64,000 nucleotides of DNA from Nocardioides sp. zg-1228 (GTDB lineage Bacteria > Actinomycetota > Actinomycetes > Propionibacteriales > Nocardioidaceae). Made by a program: the position numbers and the translations under genes. Below the pieces are notes generated by a model that saw only the letters and a program-made list of their open reading frames with translations, had not been told where the DNA came from and did not search any database. The stretch covers positions 3,348,001 to 3,412,000 of the forward strand of contig NZ_CP070961.1 in assembly GCF_017086465.1 (NCBI RefSeq), in the 5' to 3' direction. Of the stretch, positions 53,030 through 60,967 are shown one piece after another. The stretch's first letter is position 1. Each line of letters begins with the position of its first letter.

Positions 53030-54096
53030 AGTCCCCACGACGACACGTCCCGACGCTCCTGGAACGCGCCTGCTCCAACTCCGGTGAGGAGAGCGGGGGA
53101 ACCGGTGCGCCTCCCCTCCCGGGCCTTATCGTCGCGAACCTTGCGGGCCTGCTCCATGGTGACGTCGTACTCGTCAGGGCGGGTCAGCATCTGCTCGTCG
53201 CGGAACATCAGCGCGAGCTCTTCCCACGCCAGAACCGGGTAGCCAGCCTTCTCGAACTCGACCGCCTGCGCGAGGTGCGCCACGGCTTCCCGCAGCTGTG
53301 CGAGCACCTCAGTGCGGGACTTGTTGAGCTTGATCGGCTTGTCCGCGACGCCGGCGGGGTCCTCAGTCTCAGCGACAGAGATCTCGTCGATGGCGTGATC
53401 GAACCACACCTTCAGACCGTCGGTCTGGGTCATGGGCTGGAACAGGCAGCCGAGGGCAAGCGCCTTGATGTTCCACGAGCACAGGGGCATGTCGTTGCGC
53501 CGGTTCCAGTGCTTGAGGAGCCGGACGACCCGCGCGAAGACGATGTCAGTCTTGTCGATGGCGTTGCGCACCATCCGCGTGTGCTCCTCGGGATGCGCGC
53601 GGTCCCACTCGCGGTACCTCGGGATGTAGAGACCTTCGGCCTCGAGGTTGTCGATCGCGACGATGACGTCCGCGGTGAAGTCCTTCTCGCCGGCCGTCAC
53701 CGGGTCGCCGAAGCGGACGAGGATCGACCGCTTGCGTCCCTCCGCGATGACGGTGAGCTTCCGGTACTCCGGGCCGAGCTCGCGACGGATAGCGTTCGCG
53801 GCACGGTCCTTCAGGTCGCCGGGGCCCTTCTTCCCCGGGCCGTGGGAGTCGACGGCCTCAGCGACGACGACACCGAGGTCGATGTCGGTCAGCGGCGTCA
53901 GCGCGTCCCCGTGAGCGACGCTTCCGTTCACGTAGATGCGCGAGCCGGGGAACTCCTTGCGGAGCGCGGCGCCGATGAGACCACGGCGGACCTTGGCCTC
54001 ATCGAGCTCGTCGTCGAGGACCTGGATGCGACGTCGCGCACATTCCAGAAGTTCCTCGACGGTAGGGGTCGTACGACTGTCAGCAGTGTGCTTCAC
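53026..54096 (-). CDS. CD-NTase (cGAS/DncV-like nucleotidyltransferase)
   Basis: Cyclic-oligonucleotide synthase of 356 residues, the sensor/signal enzyme of CBASS. Active site: NGSVAHGDALTPLTDIDLGVVV gives the GS motif (58-59) and the metal-binding pair D71/D73, with a third acidic residue D143 in DFTADVIVAID. A helical C-terminal domain follows (RVVRLLKHWNRRNDMPLCSWNIKALALG). The C-terminus is SSWGL, with Gly next to last. The GTG at 54096 is chosen because AAGGAG lies eight bases upstream; 54105 is too close to it. The nucleotide product cannot be told. Confidence 0.88.
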   Translation of the reverse strand: MKHTADSRTTPTVEELLECARRRIQVLDDELDEAKVRRGLIGAALRKEFPGSRIYVNGSVAHGDALTPLTDIDLGVVVAEAVDSHGPGKKGPGDLKDRAANAIRRELGPEYRKLTVIAEGRKRSILVRFGDPVTAGEKDFTADVIVAIDNLEAEGLYIPRYREWDRAHPEEHTRMVRNAIDKTDIVFARVVRLLKHWNRRNDMPLCSWNIKALALGCLFQPMTQTDGLKVWFDHAIDEISVAETEDPAGVADKPIKLNKSRTEVLAQLREAVAHLAQAVEFEKAGYPVLAWEELALMFRDEQMLTRPDEYDVTMEQARKVRDDKAREGRRTGSPALLTGVGAGAFQERRDVSSWGL

Positions 54097-54105
54097 TGAG
54101 CCCAC

Positions 54106-54358
54106 TCCTTCTGTAGAGGTTGGAGTTTCTTGAATCGGATGCCCCTCGCCCTGGCCGGCGGGGGGTTCCGCTTTTTCTCGGGCTATGCCCGCTACGGCGG
54201 CACTACGTCGTGCTGCCGAAGTTTTTGTTCTGTTGTCGCGACTGGCCTCGCGTGATCAGAGTTCGTGACGTCATTCCAGCAGGCGCCACCGACACTCGTG
54301 CCGGACGTGCCGGGACCTGTGCAGCCTCTGCCTGTCTGCCTCGGTCCCGGAGATGCCG
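54106..54358. other. Leader region of the CBASS operon, no gene seen
   Basis: About 250 bases upstream of the CD-NTase gene. It contains a TGACGTCA palindrome (54267-54274) and A/T-rich patches unusual in this genome, consistent with promoter and regulator sites. No clear -35/-10 pair or open frame was recognised. Confidence 0.4.
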
Positions 54359-54394
54359 CCGGCCCGGCGCCCCACGAATGGGGCACCGGGCCGG
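54359..54394. terminator. Hairpin downstream of nrdJ
   Basis: CCGGCCCGG and CCGGGCCGG pair around an inner CCCCA/TGGGG stem with a 4-base loop. It lies between nrdJ and the defence operon, which run in the same direction, and probably insulates them. No U-tract. Confidence 0.7.
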
Positions 54395-54404
54395 GTAGGT
54401 GACT

Positions 54405-54451
54405 TCATCATCAACATCAACTAGATGTTCTCCCCGTCAACTTGATGATGA
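54405..54451. repeat. Nested AT-rich palindrome at the nrdJ/CBASS junction
   Basis: Outer arms TCATCATCAA and TTGATGATGA are a perfect 10-bp inverted repeat. Inside, AACATC-N5-GATGTT is a second inverted repeat. It is AT-rich against a very GC-rich background and marks the edge between the conserved nrdJ region and the accessory block. It could be a terminator, a regulator site or a former integration site. Confidence 0.5.
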
Positions 54452-54521
54452 TGGTGGTTGGCAGCGATGCAACCGTGTCAGACTGCGCAATTCATGTAGC
54501 CAGAACCGTGCAACCCAACAA

Positions 54522-57419
54522 TCAACTGCAGCCGCTGGTGCTCCCGCAGCCCTCGCACACGTAGCACGAGCCGGCGGGGCGCATCTTGGTACCGCAGGTC
54601 ATGCAGAGCGGGGAGTCGACGGCGGTGCCGGTGAGCTTCTCGAAGAGCTCGGCGGTGGTCTTCGCCTCGCCGGTGGTCACTCGGGCCGGGACCTCGCGGG
54701 CCTCGGCGCCGTGGGTGTCCTTGGTCTCGAGGTCCTGGACCTCCACGACGTCCGCGGACGCCGAGGAGGACGCGGGCGACGTGAGCTCGGAGGCCGAGCC
54801 CGTCTCCTCCACGAGCGGCTCGTAGGAGCCGGTCTCGAGGTGGCGCTGGCGCTCCTCGGCGGAGTAGATGCCGAGCTGCGAGCGCTCCTCGAAGGACAGG
54901 TAGTCCAGGGCGAGGCGACGGAAGATGTAGTCCATGATCGACTGCGACATCCGCACGTCGGGGTCGTCGGTGAGGCCGGCGGGCTCGAAGCGCAGGTTGG
55001 TGAACTTCGAGACGTAGGTCTCCAGCGGGACGCCGTACTGCAGGCCGATCGACACGGCGATCGAGAAGGCGTCCATCACGCCGGCGAGGGTCGAGCCCTG
55101 CTTGCCGAGCTTGAGGAAGACCTCGCCGAGCTGGCCGTCGTCGTGGGCGCCGGAGGTCATGTAGCCCTCGGCACCGCCGACGGTGAACGACGTCGTGCGG
55201 GAGACGCGCGACTTGGGCAGGCGCTTGCGGACCGGGGCGTAGACGACCTTCTCCACGACCTTGGTCTCGACCTCGGCGGAGGCCGCGGCCTTGTCGGCGG
55301 CGTCCTTCTTGGCCTTGCCGCCACCATCGGACAGCGGCTGGCCGACCTTGCAGTTGTCGCGGTAGATCGCGGTCGCCTTGAGGCCGAGCTTCCAGGACTG
55401 CAGGTAGACGTCCTCGATCTCCTCGACCGTGGCGTTCTCGGGCAGGTTGACCGTCTTGGAGATCGCACCGGAGAGGAACGGCTGGCATGCCGCCATCATC
55501 CGCACGTGGCCCATCGGCTTGAGCGAGCGGGCGCCCATCGCGGTGTCGAAGATCTCGTAGTGCTCGGTCTTGAGGCCGGGGGCGTCGACGACGTGCCCGT
55601 GCTCGGCGATGTAGGCGACGATCGCCTCGATCTGCTCGGCCTGGTAGCCCATCTTCTTCAGGGCCCGCGGGATCGTCTGGTTGACGATCTGCATGGAGCC
55701 GCCGCCGACGAGCTTCTTGAACTTCACGAGCGAGAAGTCGGGCTCGATGCCGGTGGTGTCGCAGTCCATCATGAAGCCGATGGTGCCGGTGGGTGCGAGG
55801 ACGGACGCCTGCGCGTTGCGGAAGCCGAACTTCTCACCGACCTTGATCACGTCGGCCCACGCCTTGGTGGCCAGCTTGTGCACCCGGCCGTCCTCGGTGT
55901 GCAGCACGCGTACGACGTCGTTGGCCGCCTGGTGCTTGCGCATCACGCGCTTGTGGGCCTCGGCGTTGCGGGCGTAGCCGGCGTAGGGGCCGACGATCCC
56001 GGCAAGCTCGGCGCTGCGCTTGTAGGACGTGCCGGTCATGAGCGAGGTGATCGCGGCGGCCATCGAGCGGCCGCCCTCGGAGTCGTAGCCCAGGCCCATC
56101 GCCATCAGCAGCGCGCCGAGGTTGGCGTAGCCGATGCCGAGCTGGCGGTAGTCGACGGTGGTCTTGCCGATCGCCTCGGTCGGGAAGTCGGCGAAGCAGA
56201 TCGAGATGTCCATCGCGGTGATGATGAACTCGACGGCCTTGGCGAAGAGCGCGGCGTCGAAGGTGTCGTCGTCCTTGAGGAACTTCAGCAGGTTGAGCGA
56301 GGCGAGGTTGCACGAGGAGTTGTCGAGCGACATGTACTCCGAGCACGGGTTGGACGCGGTGATGCGGCCGGTCTCGGGGTTGGTGTGCCAGTCGTTGATC
56401 GTGTCGTCGTACTGCAGGCCCGGGTCGGCGCACTCCCACGCGGCCTGGCTGATCTTGCGGAACAGGTCGCGGGCGTCGACGGTCTCGATGACCTCGCCGG
56501 TGCCGCGCGAGCGCAGGCCGAACTCGGTGCCGTCCTCGACGGCGCGCATGAACTCGTCGCTGACGCGCACGGAGTTGTTGGCGTTCTGGTACTGCACGGA
56601 GGTGATGTCAGCGCCACCCAGGTCCATGTCGAAGCCGGCGTCGCGCAGCGCGCGGATCTTGTCCTCCTCGCGCGCCTTCGTCATCACGAACTCCTCGATG
56701 TCGGGGTGGTCGACGTCGAGGACGACCATCTTGGCCGCACGACGCGTCGCGCCGCCCGACTTGATGGTGCCCGCGGACGCGTCGGCGCCGCGCATGAAGG
56801 AGACGGGACCGGACGCCGTACCGCCGGAGGAGAGCAGCTCCTTGGAGGAGCGGATGCGGGAGAGGTTGAGGCCGGCGCCGGAGCCGCCCTTGAAGATGAA
56901 CCCCTCCTCCTTGTACCAGTTGAGGATCGAGTCCATCGAGTCGTCGACCGAGAGGATGAAGCAGGCCGAGACCTGCTGCGGCGACGGGGTGCCGACGTTG
57001 AACCAGACGGGCGAGTTGAAGGAGAAGTACTGGTTGACCAGCAGCCAGGTCAGCTCGTGCTCGAAGATCTCGGCGTCGGCGTCGGTGGCGAAGTAGCCGT
57101 TGTCGATGCCGGCCTTGGTGTAGGTCTTCACGACCCGGTCGATGAGCTGCTTGAGGCTCCACTCGCGGACGTCGGAGCCGACGGCGCCGCGGAAGTACTT
57201 GGTGGTGACGATCGTCGAGGCGTTGACCGACCAGAAGTCGGGGAACTCCACGCCGCGCTGCTCGAAGACGGTCTCGCCGGTCTTCCAGTTCTGCTGGAGG
57301 ACGTCTCGACGCTCCCACGTGATGGCGTCGTAGGGGTGCGTGCCCTCGGTGCTGAAGACGCGCTCCATCTTCAGGCCCTTGCCCCTCGCCTTGGCGCGGG
57401 TGCTCACCGTCTCGGTCAT
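54522..57419 (-). CDS. nrdJ: Adenosylcobalamin-dependent ribonucleotide reductase (class II)
   Basis: Class II reductase of 965 residues converting ribonucleotides to deoxyribonucleotides. FNSPVWFNVG and ACFILSVDDSMDSI hold the first redox Cys. ITASNPCSEYMSLDNSSCNLASLNLL holds the radical-site NPCSE. The nucleotide-binding barrel ends PTGTIGFMMDCDTTGIEPDFS. The C-terminal zinc-ribbon-like tail CMTCG, CYVCEGCG carries the shuttle Cys residues. It lies downstream of nrdR, with a hairpin and its own probable promoter between them. No cobalamin riboswitch was recognised upstream. Confidence 0.96.
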   Translation of the reverse strand: MTETVSTRAKARGKGLKMERVFSTEGTHPYDAITWERRDVLQQNWKTGETVFEQRGVEFPDFWSVNASTIVTTKYFRGAVGSDVREWSLKQLIDRVVKTYTKAGIDNGYFATDADAEIFEHELTWLLVNQYFSFNSPVWFNVGTPSPQQVSACFILSVDDSMDSILNWYKEEGFIFKGGSGAGLNLSRIRSSKELLSSGGTASGPVSFMRGADASAGTIKSGGATRRAAKMVVLDVDHPDIEEFVMTKAREEDKIRALRDAGFDMDLGGADITSVQYQNANNSVRVSDEFMRAVEDGTEFGLRSRGTGEVIETVDARDLFRKISQAAWECADPGLQYDDTINDWHTNPETGRITASNPCSEYMSLDNSSCNLASLNLLKFLKDDDTFDAALFAKAVEFIITAMDISICFADFPTEAIGKTTVDYRQLGIGYANLGALLMAMGLGYDSEGGRSMAAAITSLMTGTSYKRSAELAGIVGPYAGYARNAEAHKRVMRKHQAANDVVRVLHTEDGRVHKLATKAWADVIKVGEKFGFRNAQASVLAPTGTIGFMMDCDTTGIEPDFSLVKFKKLVGGGSMQIVNQTIPRALKKMGYQAEQIEAIVAYIAEHGHVVDAPGLKTEHYEIFDTAMGARSLKPMGHVRMMAACQPFLSGAISKTVNLPENATVEEIEDVYLQSWKLGLKATAIYRDNCKVGQPLSDGGGKAKKDAADKAAASAEVETKVVEKVVYAPVRKRLPKSRVSRTTSFTVGGAEGYMTSGAHDDGQLGEVFLKLGKQGSTLAGVMDAFSIAVSIGLQYGVPLETYVSKFTNLRFEPAGLTDDPDVRMSQSIMDYIFRRLALDYLSFEERSQLGIYSAEERQRHLETGSYEPLVEETGSASELTSPASSSASADVVEVQDLETKDTHGAEAREVPARVTTGEAKTTAELFEKLTGTAVDSPLCMTCGTKMRPAGSCYVCEGCGSTSGCS

Positions 57420-57467
57420 GGAGTTCCTCTGTCCCTCGTATATGGATGGTGCGGGTGGTGGTGCGTG

Positions 57468-57483
57468 CGCGAGTCGACTCGCG
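57468..57483. promoter_or_regulatory. Perfect 16-bp palindrome upstream of nrdJ
   Basis: CGCGAGTCGACTCGCG lies 48 bases before the nrdJ start codon, between the nrdR-nrdJ hairpin and a TATAC-like sequence. It may be an operator or part of an attenuating leader. Confidence 0.45.
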
Positions 57484-57496
57484 GGGGGTTTGGTGA

Positions 57497-57532
57497 GGCC
57501 CGGCAGGCAGCTTCCCCACTACCTGCCGGGCC
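57497..57532. terminator. Hairpin between nrdR and nrdJ
   Basis: GGCCCGGCAGG and CCTGCCGGGCC form a perfect 11-bp stem around a 14-base loop, 12 bases past the nrdR stop. It should end or attenuate nrdR transcription before nrdJ. Confidence 0.72.
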
Positions 57533-57543
57533 CGTCTGGGGGG

Positions 57544-58020
57544 TCAGCCGGTCTGCACGGGCTGATCGCCGGCGGCTCGCTCGAGCCGCAGCATCTTGAT
57601 CTCGGCGTCGAAGTCGTCGACCGACTCGAACGCGCGGTAGACGCTCGCGAAGCGCAGGTAGGCCACCTCGTCGAGCGCCCGCAGCGGGGCCAGGATCGCG
57701 AGGCCGACGTCGTTGGCGTCGAACTCGGCCTGACCGCTCAGGCGCAGGGCGTCCTCGACCTCCTGGCCGAGGCAGGCGAGCTGGGCATCGGTGACCGGGC
57801 GGCCCTTGCAGGCCTTCCGGACGCCGGCGATCGCCTTGTCGCGGTTGAACGGCTCGGTCGCGCCGGAGCGCTTGAGCACCGTGAGCTGCATCTTCTCGAC
57901 CGTGGTGAAGCGGCGGTCGCACGCGGCACACGTACGCCGCCGGCGGATCGAGGCGCCGTCGTCGGCCACCCGGGAGTCGAGGACCTTGGTGTCCTCGTTC
58001 TTGCAGTTGGGACAGTGCAC
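57544..58020 (-). CDS. nrdR: Transcriptional repressor NrdR
   Basis: Repressor of ribonucleotide reductase genes, 158 residues. It has a zinc ribbon with two Cys pairs ([14 protein letters not shown] and [12 protein letters not shown]) and an ATP-cone domain sensing ATP/dATP ([29 protein letters not shown]). GTG start at 58020 with AGGAGG six bases upstream. The neighbourhood nrdJ-nrdR-lexA is typical of actinobacteria. Confidence 0.96.
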   Translation of the reverse strand: MHCPNCKNEDTKVLDSRVADDGASIRRRRTCAACDRRFTTVEKMQLTVLKRSGATEPFNRDKAIAGVRKACKGRPVTDAQLACLGQEVEDALRLSGQAEFDANDVGLAILAPLRALDEVAYLRFASVYRAFESVDDFDAEIKMLRLERAAGDQPVQTG

Positions 58021-58091
58021 GGCGGTCCTCCTCTCGAGCGGTGGGCGCGCGTCATACACCCACATAACGGGGTGTCGGCTGGGGATGTTCC

Positions 58092-58100
58092 TGTGGACAA
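58092..58100. promoter_or_regulatory. DnaA box upstream of nrdR
   Basis: TGTGGACAA, the complement of TTGTCCACA, the DnaA box preferred in high-GC actinobacteria. Perfect 9-base match, 72 bases before the nrdR start. Confidence 0.55.
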
Positions 58101-58144
58101 CTAGTCTCGGGCTGTGTGGTTCGCCCTCTGGCCTGTGCACCAGA

Positions 58145-58153
58145 TGTGGATAA
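58145..58153. promoter_or_regulatory. Second DnaA box, overlapping a NrdR-box-like sequence
   Basis: TGTGGATAA, the complement of the consensus DnaA box TTATCCACA. The wider sequence TGTGGATAACTACA is also a loose palindrome that could be one half of a paired NrdR site, so the two readings compete. Confidence 0.5.
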
Positions 58154-58165
58154 CTACAGCGGTGT

Positions 58166-58183
58166 AAGTACTAGATGTAGTGG
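58166..58183. promoter_or_regulatory. NrdR-box-like palindrome
   Basis: TACTAGATGTAGTG, an AT-rich near-palindrome resembling the NrdR consensus (ACACTATATATAGTGT), in the divergent gap upstream of nrdR. Autoregulation of nrdR-nrdJ is expected for this family. Confidence 0.55.
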
Positions 58184-58373
58184 TAACCGTACGCCCCGAC
58201 CACAACGCCTGGCAAGCGAACGCGAATCCTCGGCCGAGGTATTTCGCCGGCTCGACAAAACCGCAGGTCAGTGCGCGGCACGGCACCTCGGGGGCGGTCC
58301 TGGACGGCGTGTCGGTCGGCGCCAAACTCGTCGAACCCCTGCCCCATGAGGCCCCATCCGCCACAATGACGGG

Positions 58374-58715
58374 GTGTCCACAGCGGGGAAGCGAGCAGGT
58401 GCGCGGAGAGGCGCGCGGCCCCCGCGGACCCTCGACCGGACCGCCCTCGTCCTCGGTGCCGCGATCACCCTGTGCGTGGTGGCGTGGGGCTACCTCGTCT
58501 ACGCCGCCATCGACTTCGGCACGGCGGCGCGCAGCTCCTCCGGCGGCTCGGCCTGGCTGTTCATGGCGCTGGCCTGCCTCGGCGCGATCGCCTGCCTGTT
58601 CGCAGGTCTGATGCTGGTCGCCCGGCTGATGCGGACCCTCGGGATCACCGAGGCGCCACCCCCTCCGGACGACGCTCCCCCGCGCCCCGTCGGCGGGAAG
58701 CGCGCCGCCCGCTGA
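58374..58715 (+). CDS. Small two-span membrane protein
   Basis: Protein of 113 residues from a GTG. It has a basic N-terminus (KRAGARRGARPPR), two membrane spans (TALVLGAAITLCVVAWGYLVYAAIDF and WLFMALACLGAIACLFAGLMLVARLM) and a Pro-rich tail. No family recognised. It is divergent from nrdR, and a perfect hairpin follows its stop by two bases. A near DnaA-box sequence (TGTCCACA) lies over its start codon. Confidence 0.75.
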   Translation: MSTAGKRAGARRGARPPRTLDRTALVLGAAITLCVVAWGYLVYAAIDFGTAARSSSGGSAWLFMALACLGAIACLFAGLMLVARLMRTLGITEAPPPPDDAPPRPVGGKRAAR

Positions 58716-58716
58716 C

Positions 58717-58757
58717 CGTGGAGGTTCCGAGCCGCCCACTGGCTCGGAACCTCCACG
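58717..58757. terminator. Perfect 17-bp inverted repeat
   Basis: CGTGGAGGTTCCGAGCC and its exact complement enclose a 7-base loop, starting two bases after the stop of the membrane-protein gene. It is likely a terminator. The sequence is not simple GC clamp and might be a copy of a dispersed palindromic element. Confidence 0.72.
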
Positions 58758-58881
58758 ATCTTGGGGCGGGCGACGGGCCGTGCGTCCCGCCCTCCCCGAT
58801 CGCGGCATCGGGCGCGGCGCATGAGGCCGACTCGCAGTCTTGCTTGCGTGCCGACGCGAGTGCACGTCGATCTAGGGCTGA

Positions 58882-59436
58882 TCAGCTTGGCTCGATCCAG
58901 TAATGACCCACCACCCAGCCCTTGCGGAACGGCTCGAGGACGACCCGAAGGGTGGTGCGGCCACCCGGGAACTCCTCACGTCGCCCGTCCCCGTGCCGGA
59001 CGACCGTACGAGGGACGTCCTTTGTGACGAGGTAGGTCGCGTCCGAACCGCGCACCTTGGTGATACGGATGATGGTCGAGCCCGGGAAGTCGACGGAGCC
59101 ACCGCCCTCGAAGGCGCGTTCGACCGCCTCCACGAAACCATCGCAGGGGTCACATTCAGAGGTCATGGACGCGTAGTGCGACGTCCTTCCCGTCATCTGC
59201 ATCTCGTCGCTGGCTGCTTCCCACCGACGGATGAAGGCTCGTGGGTTCGACCGGTCCCGCGCGAAGTAGGCAGAGTCGACGGGCCGCCGTTCCTGTGGCT
59301 TCCCATGACCAGGCTGGGGATCGTCGCTCGTCCTGGGAGGTACGGGCGCAGGCTCCTTGGCTGCACTGCCGCACGACGCGAGGCTCATCGCGATTGCGGC
59401 ACCCGCCAGCGCCCGCACGACCATTCGGTGGGTCAT
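58882..59436 (-). CDS. Lipoprotein, paralogue of the gene at 60242
   Basis: Lipoprotein of 184 residues with signal ALAGAAIAMSLASC, a Pro-rich linker, then a domain with AFIRRWEAASDEMQMTGRTSHY and ECDPCDGFVEAVERAFEGGGSV. The same pattern occurs in the lipoprotein two genes upstream, so the two are paralogues (DUF6318-like). Start overlaps the stop of the PKD-like gene (ATGA). Last gene of a three-gene operon of exported proteins. Confidence 0.82.
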   Translation of the reverse strand: MTHRMVVRALAGAAIAMSLASCGSAAKEPAPVPPRTSDDPQPGHGKPQERRPVDSAYFARDRSNPRAFIRRWEAASDEMQMTGRTSHYASMTSECDPCDGFVEAVERAFEGGGSVDFPGSTIIRITKVRGSDATYLVTKDVPRTVVRHGDGRREEFPGGRTTLRVVLEPFRKGWVVGHYWIEPS

Positions 59437-60245
59437 CGCAGGACGAGCTGCGGGAGTGCCTCGACGACCTCGAGGTCCTCGCTGGCGCCGGTGACCCAGA
59501 TGGTGGACGGAATGGTCTCAGGGGGGCCGCCGTCGACCGTGAAGCTGGCAGCCCCGTACTGGGTGTCAACGCTGACAGCGACCTGTTCGACCTGCTCGTA
59601 GACGTGGGCCACGTCGAGACCTGGGTACGGCGCCCCCGGGCTGGTCGTCGTCTCAGAGGTGCCGTCGCCGAAGTTCCAACGGTACGCAACCGGCCTGGCG
59701 GTGACGACCACGTTGGATCCCTGCAACTGCACCGGAATGCTTGACGCTTGCGTGTTGGCGGTGAAGAAGTTGGTCTCCAGGTTGACAAGCGTCTTCCCGT
59801 TCGGCGGCTGGACCGACAGTGCCGATGGGGACCAGTCCAGTTCGTCAAACGCTCGGATCACAAGTGTGCGAATTGGAGGGTCGTCAACGTCCGCCGCCTC
59901 GTCCGCCGTCAAGCAGGCCGTGCCCACCCTAGTCCCGTCTCGAAACACCGCGTACAACGTTCCCGTACGACCATCGACCGTGCAGGCCCGGGGATTTGAA
60001 CAAGCTTCCACCCCGCCCGAAGTTCCGTCCTTACACAACTGATAGACCAGCCACGTCGACTTCGGCTCGGCCTCTTGCGCCGCTTGGAGGGTCTGACCCG
60101 TGTACTCGCATACGACCTCAACCGAGTAGAGGTCGGCTGTCTCGTAGCAGGTTTGCCCATCCGCCTGCGCAGCCGTCGGCGACCAGATGGCGCTCTGCGC
60201 GGCCAGCACGATCACGACGACGTAGATCACCCGAGCACCGATCAC
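59433..60245 (-). CDS. Secreted PKD-like domain protein
   Basis: Exported protein of 270 residues: signal VIYVVVIVLAAQSAIWSPTAAQADG, then a Cys-containing N-terminal domain (four or more Cys in TCYETAD, VVCEYTG, QLCKDGT and EACSNPRACT). The C-terminal PKD-like domain is seen from VAYRWNFGDGTSETTTSPGAPYPGLDVAHVYEQ. PKD domains mediate surface interactions. GTG start overlapping the upstream lipoprotein stop. Confidence 0.82.
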   Translation of the reverse strand: MIGARVIYVVVIVLAAQSAIWSPTAAQADGQTCYETADLYSVEVVCEYTGQTLQAAQEAEPKSTWLVYQLCKDGTSGGVEACSNPRACTVDGRTGTLYAVFRDGTRVGTACLTADEAADVDDPPIRTLVIRAFDELDWSPSALSVQPPNGKTLVNLETNFFTANTQASSIPVQLQGSNVVVTARPVAYRWNFGDGTSETTTSPGAPYPGLDVAHVYEQVEQVAVSVDTQYGAASFTVDGGPPETIPSTIWVTGASEDLEVVEALPQLVLR

Positions 60246-60766
60246 GACGGCACCTGCGTCAGTCGCACGACCCTCCACGGCGACGTCGCATTGAGACGGA
60301 ATCGGTAAACCAGGTCCCCGCCCGAATACTCCTGCTCCCGGGCATTCGAATTCTCTTTGATAACAGTGGGCGCTGATGTCACGCGCACGTCAAAGACCGG
60401 ACGTGAATCGCCTCCGGACTTGTCGGACACGTCTTCAACGGACCAACCCTCCGTCCTCACGAAACCGCCGGCGTCAAAGGCGCTCCGAACCCGATCGGCC
60501 ACCTGCGAGCAGGCTTTGCACCCGGCCGACAGGCGGAGGTACTCCGAGGTATCGCCCGAGTTCTGCATCGAGTTGCTCACCTCAACCCACCGCCGAATGA
60601 AGTCCTCCGGACTCTCGACCTCAGCCGTCTCGGTCTCCACCGGCGTCGGGGTCGGCGAGGAGCTAGTGGGATCGGGGATCTTGGGCTCGGGGGCGGGTTC
60701 GTCGGAGCACCCGGCCACGAGGAGCGGGACGGCGAGGGTGAGGGCGAGTGCGCGGCGCAGGTGCAT
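60242..60766 (-). CDS. Lipoprotein, paralogue of the gene at 58882
   Basis: Lipoprotein of 174 residues: signal ALALTLAVPLLVAGC, Pro/Thr/Ser linker, then DFIRRWVEVSNSMQNSGDTSEYLRL, GCKACSQVADRVRSAFDAGGFV and VYRFRLNATSPWRV, matching the downstream paralogue in length, Cys pair and order. First gene of the operon. Confidence 0.82.
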   Translation of the reverse strand: MHLRRALALTLAVPLLVAGCSDEPAPEPKIPDPTSSSPTPTPVETETAEVESPEDFIRRWVEVSNSMQNSGDTSEYLRLSAGCKACSQVADRVRSAFDAGGFVRTEGWSVEDVSDKSGGDSRPVFDVRVTSAPTVIKENSNAREQEYSGGDLVYRFRLNATSPWRVVRLTQVPS

Positions 60767-60885
60767 GAAGTGCCTCCCGAGAACGACATCAGCACGCTGA
60801 AACTACCCATTCCCGCGCCCCCGCAACCACCCCGGCGACGAAACCTGTGGACGACGCCCCAGCGGGGCCGGGATGGGAATGCGCC

Positions 60886-60913
60886 GAGGGGCGGGCCCGT
60901 GGGCCCGCCCCTC
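60886..60913. terminator. Hairpin after the LysM gene
   Basis: GAGGGGCGGGCCC and its complement form a 13-bp stem with a 2-base loop, downstream of the LysM gene and upstream of the lipoprotein operon, which runs the same way. Confidence 0.75.
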
Positions 60914-60967
60914 GCCTTCCCCTGGTCCACCAGCCGGGGTCGAAGCGGCTGATGGAGGCCTCGCGCG

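Noticed and set aside
51900..54096. Toxin-antitoxin or MazG-like reading of the operon
   Set aside because: The GS...DxD nucleotidyltransferase motif with a third Asp and the E2-like middle protein fit CBASS better than a MntA/HepT-type pair, which would have a much shorter nucleotidyltransferase.
57420..58373. Cobalamin riboswitch for nrdJ
   Set aside because: No B12-box-like sequence (GCCACTG-type) was found in the leaders of nrdR or nrdJ. Only hairpins, a palindrome and DnaA/NrdR-like boxes are visible.
60242..60766. Part of the SOS regulon with the LysM gene
   Set aside because: No SOS box lies upstream of the lipoprotein operon, and a strong hairpin separates it from the LysM gene.
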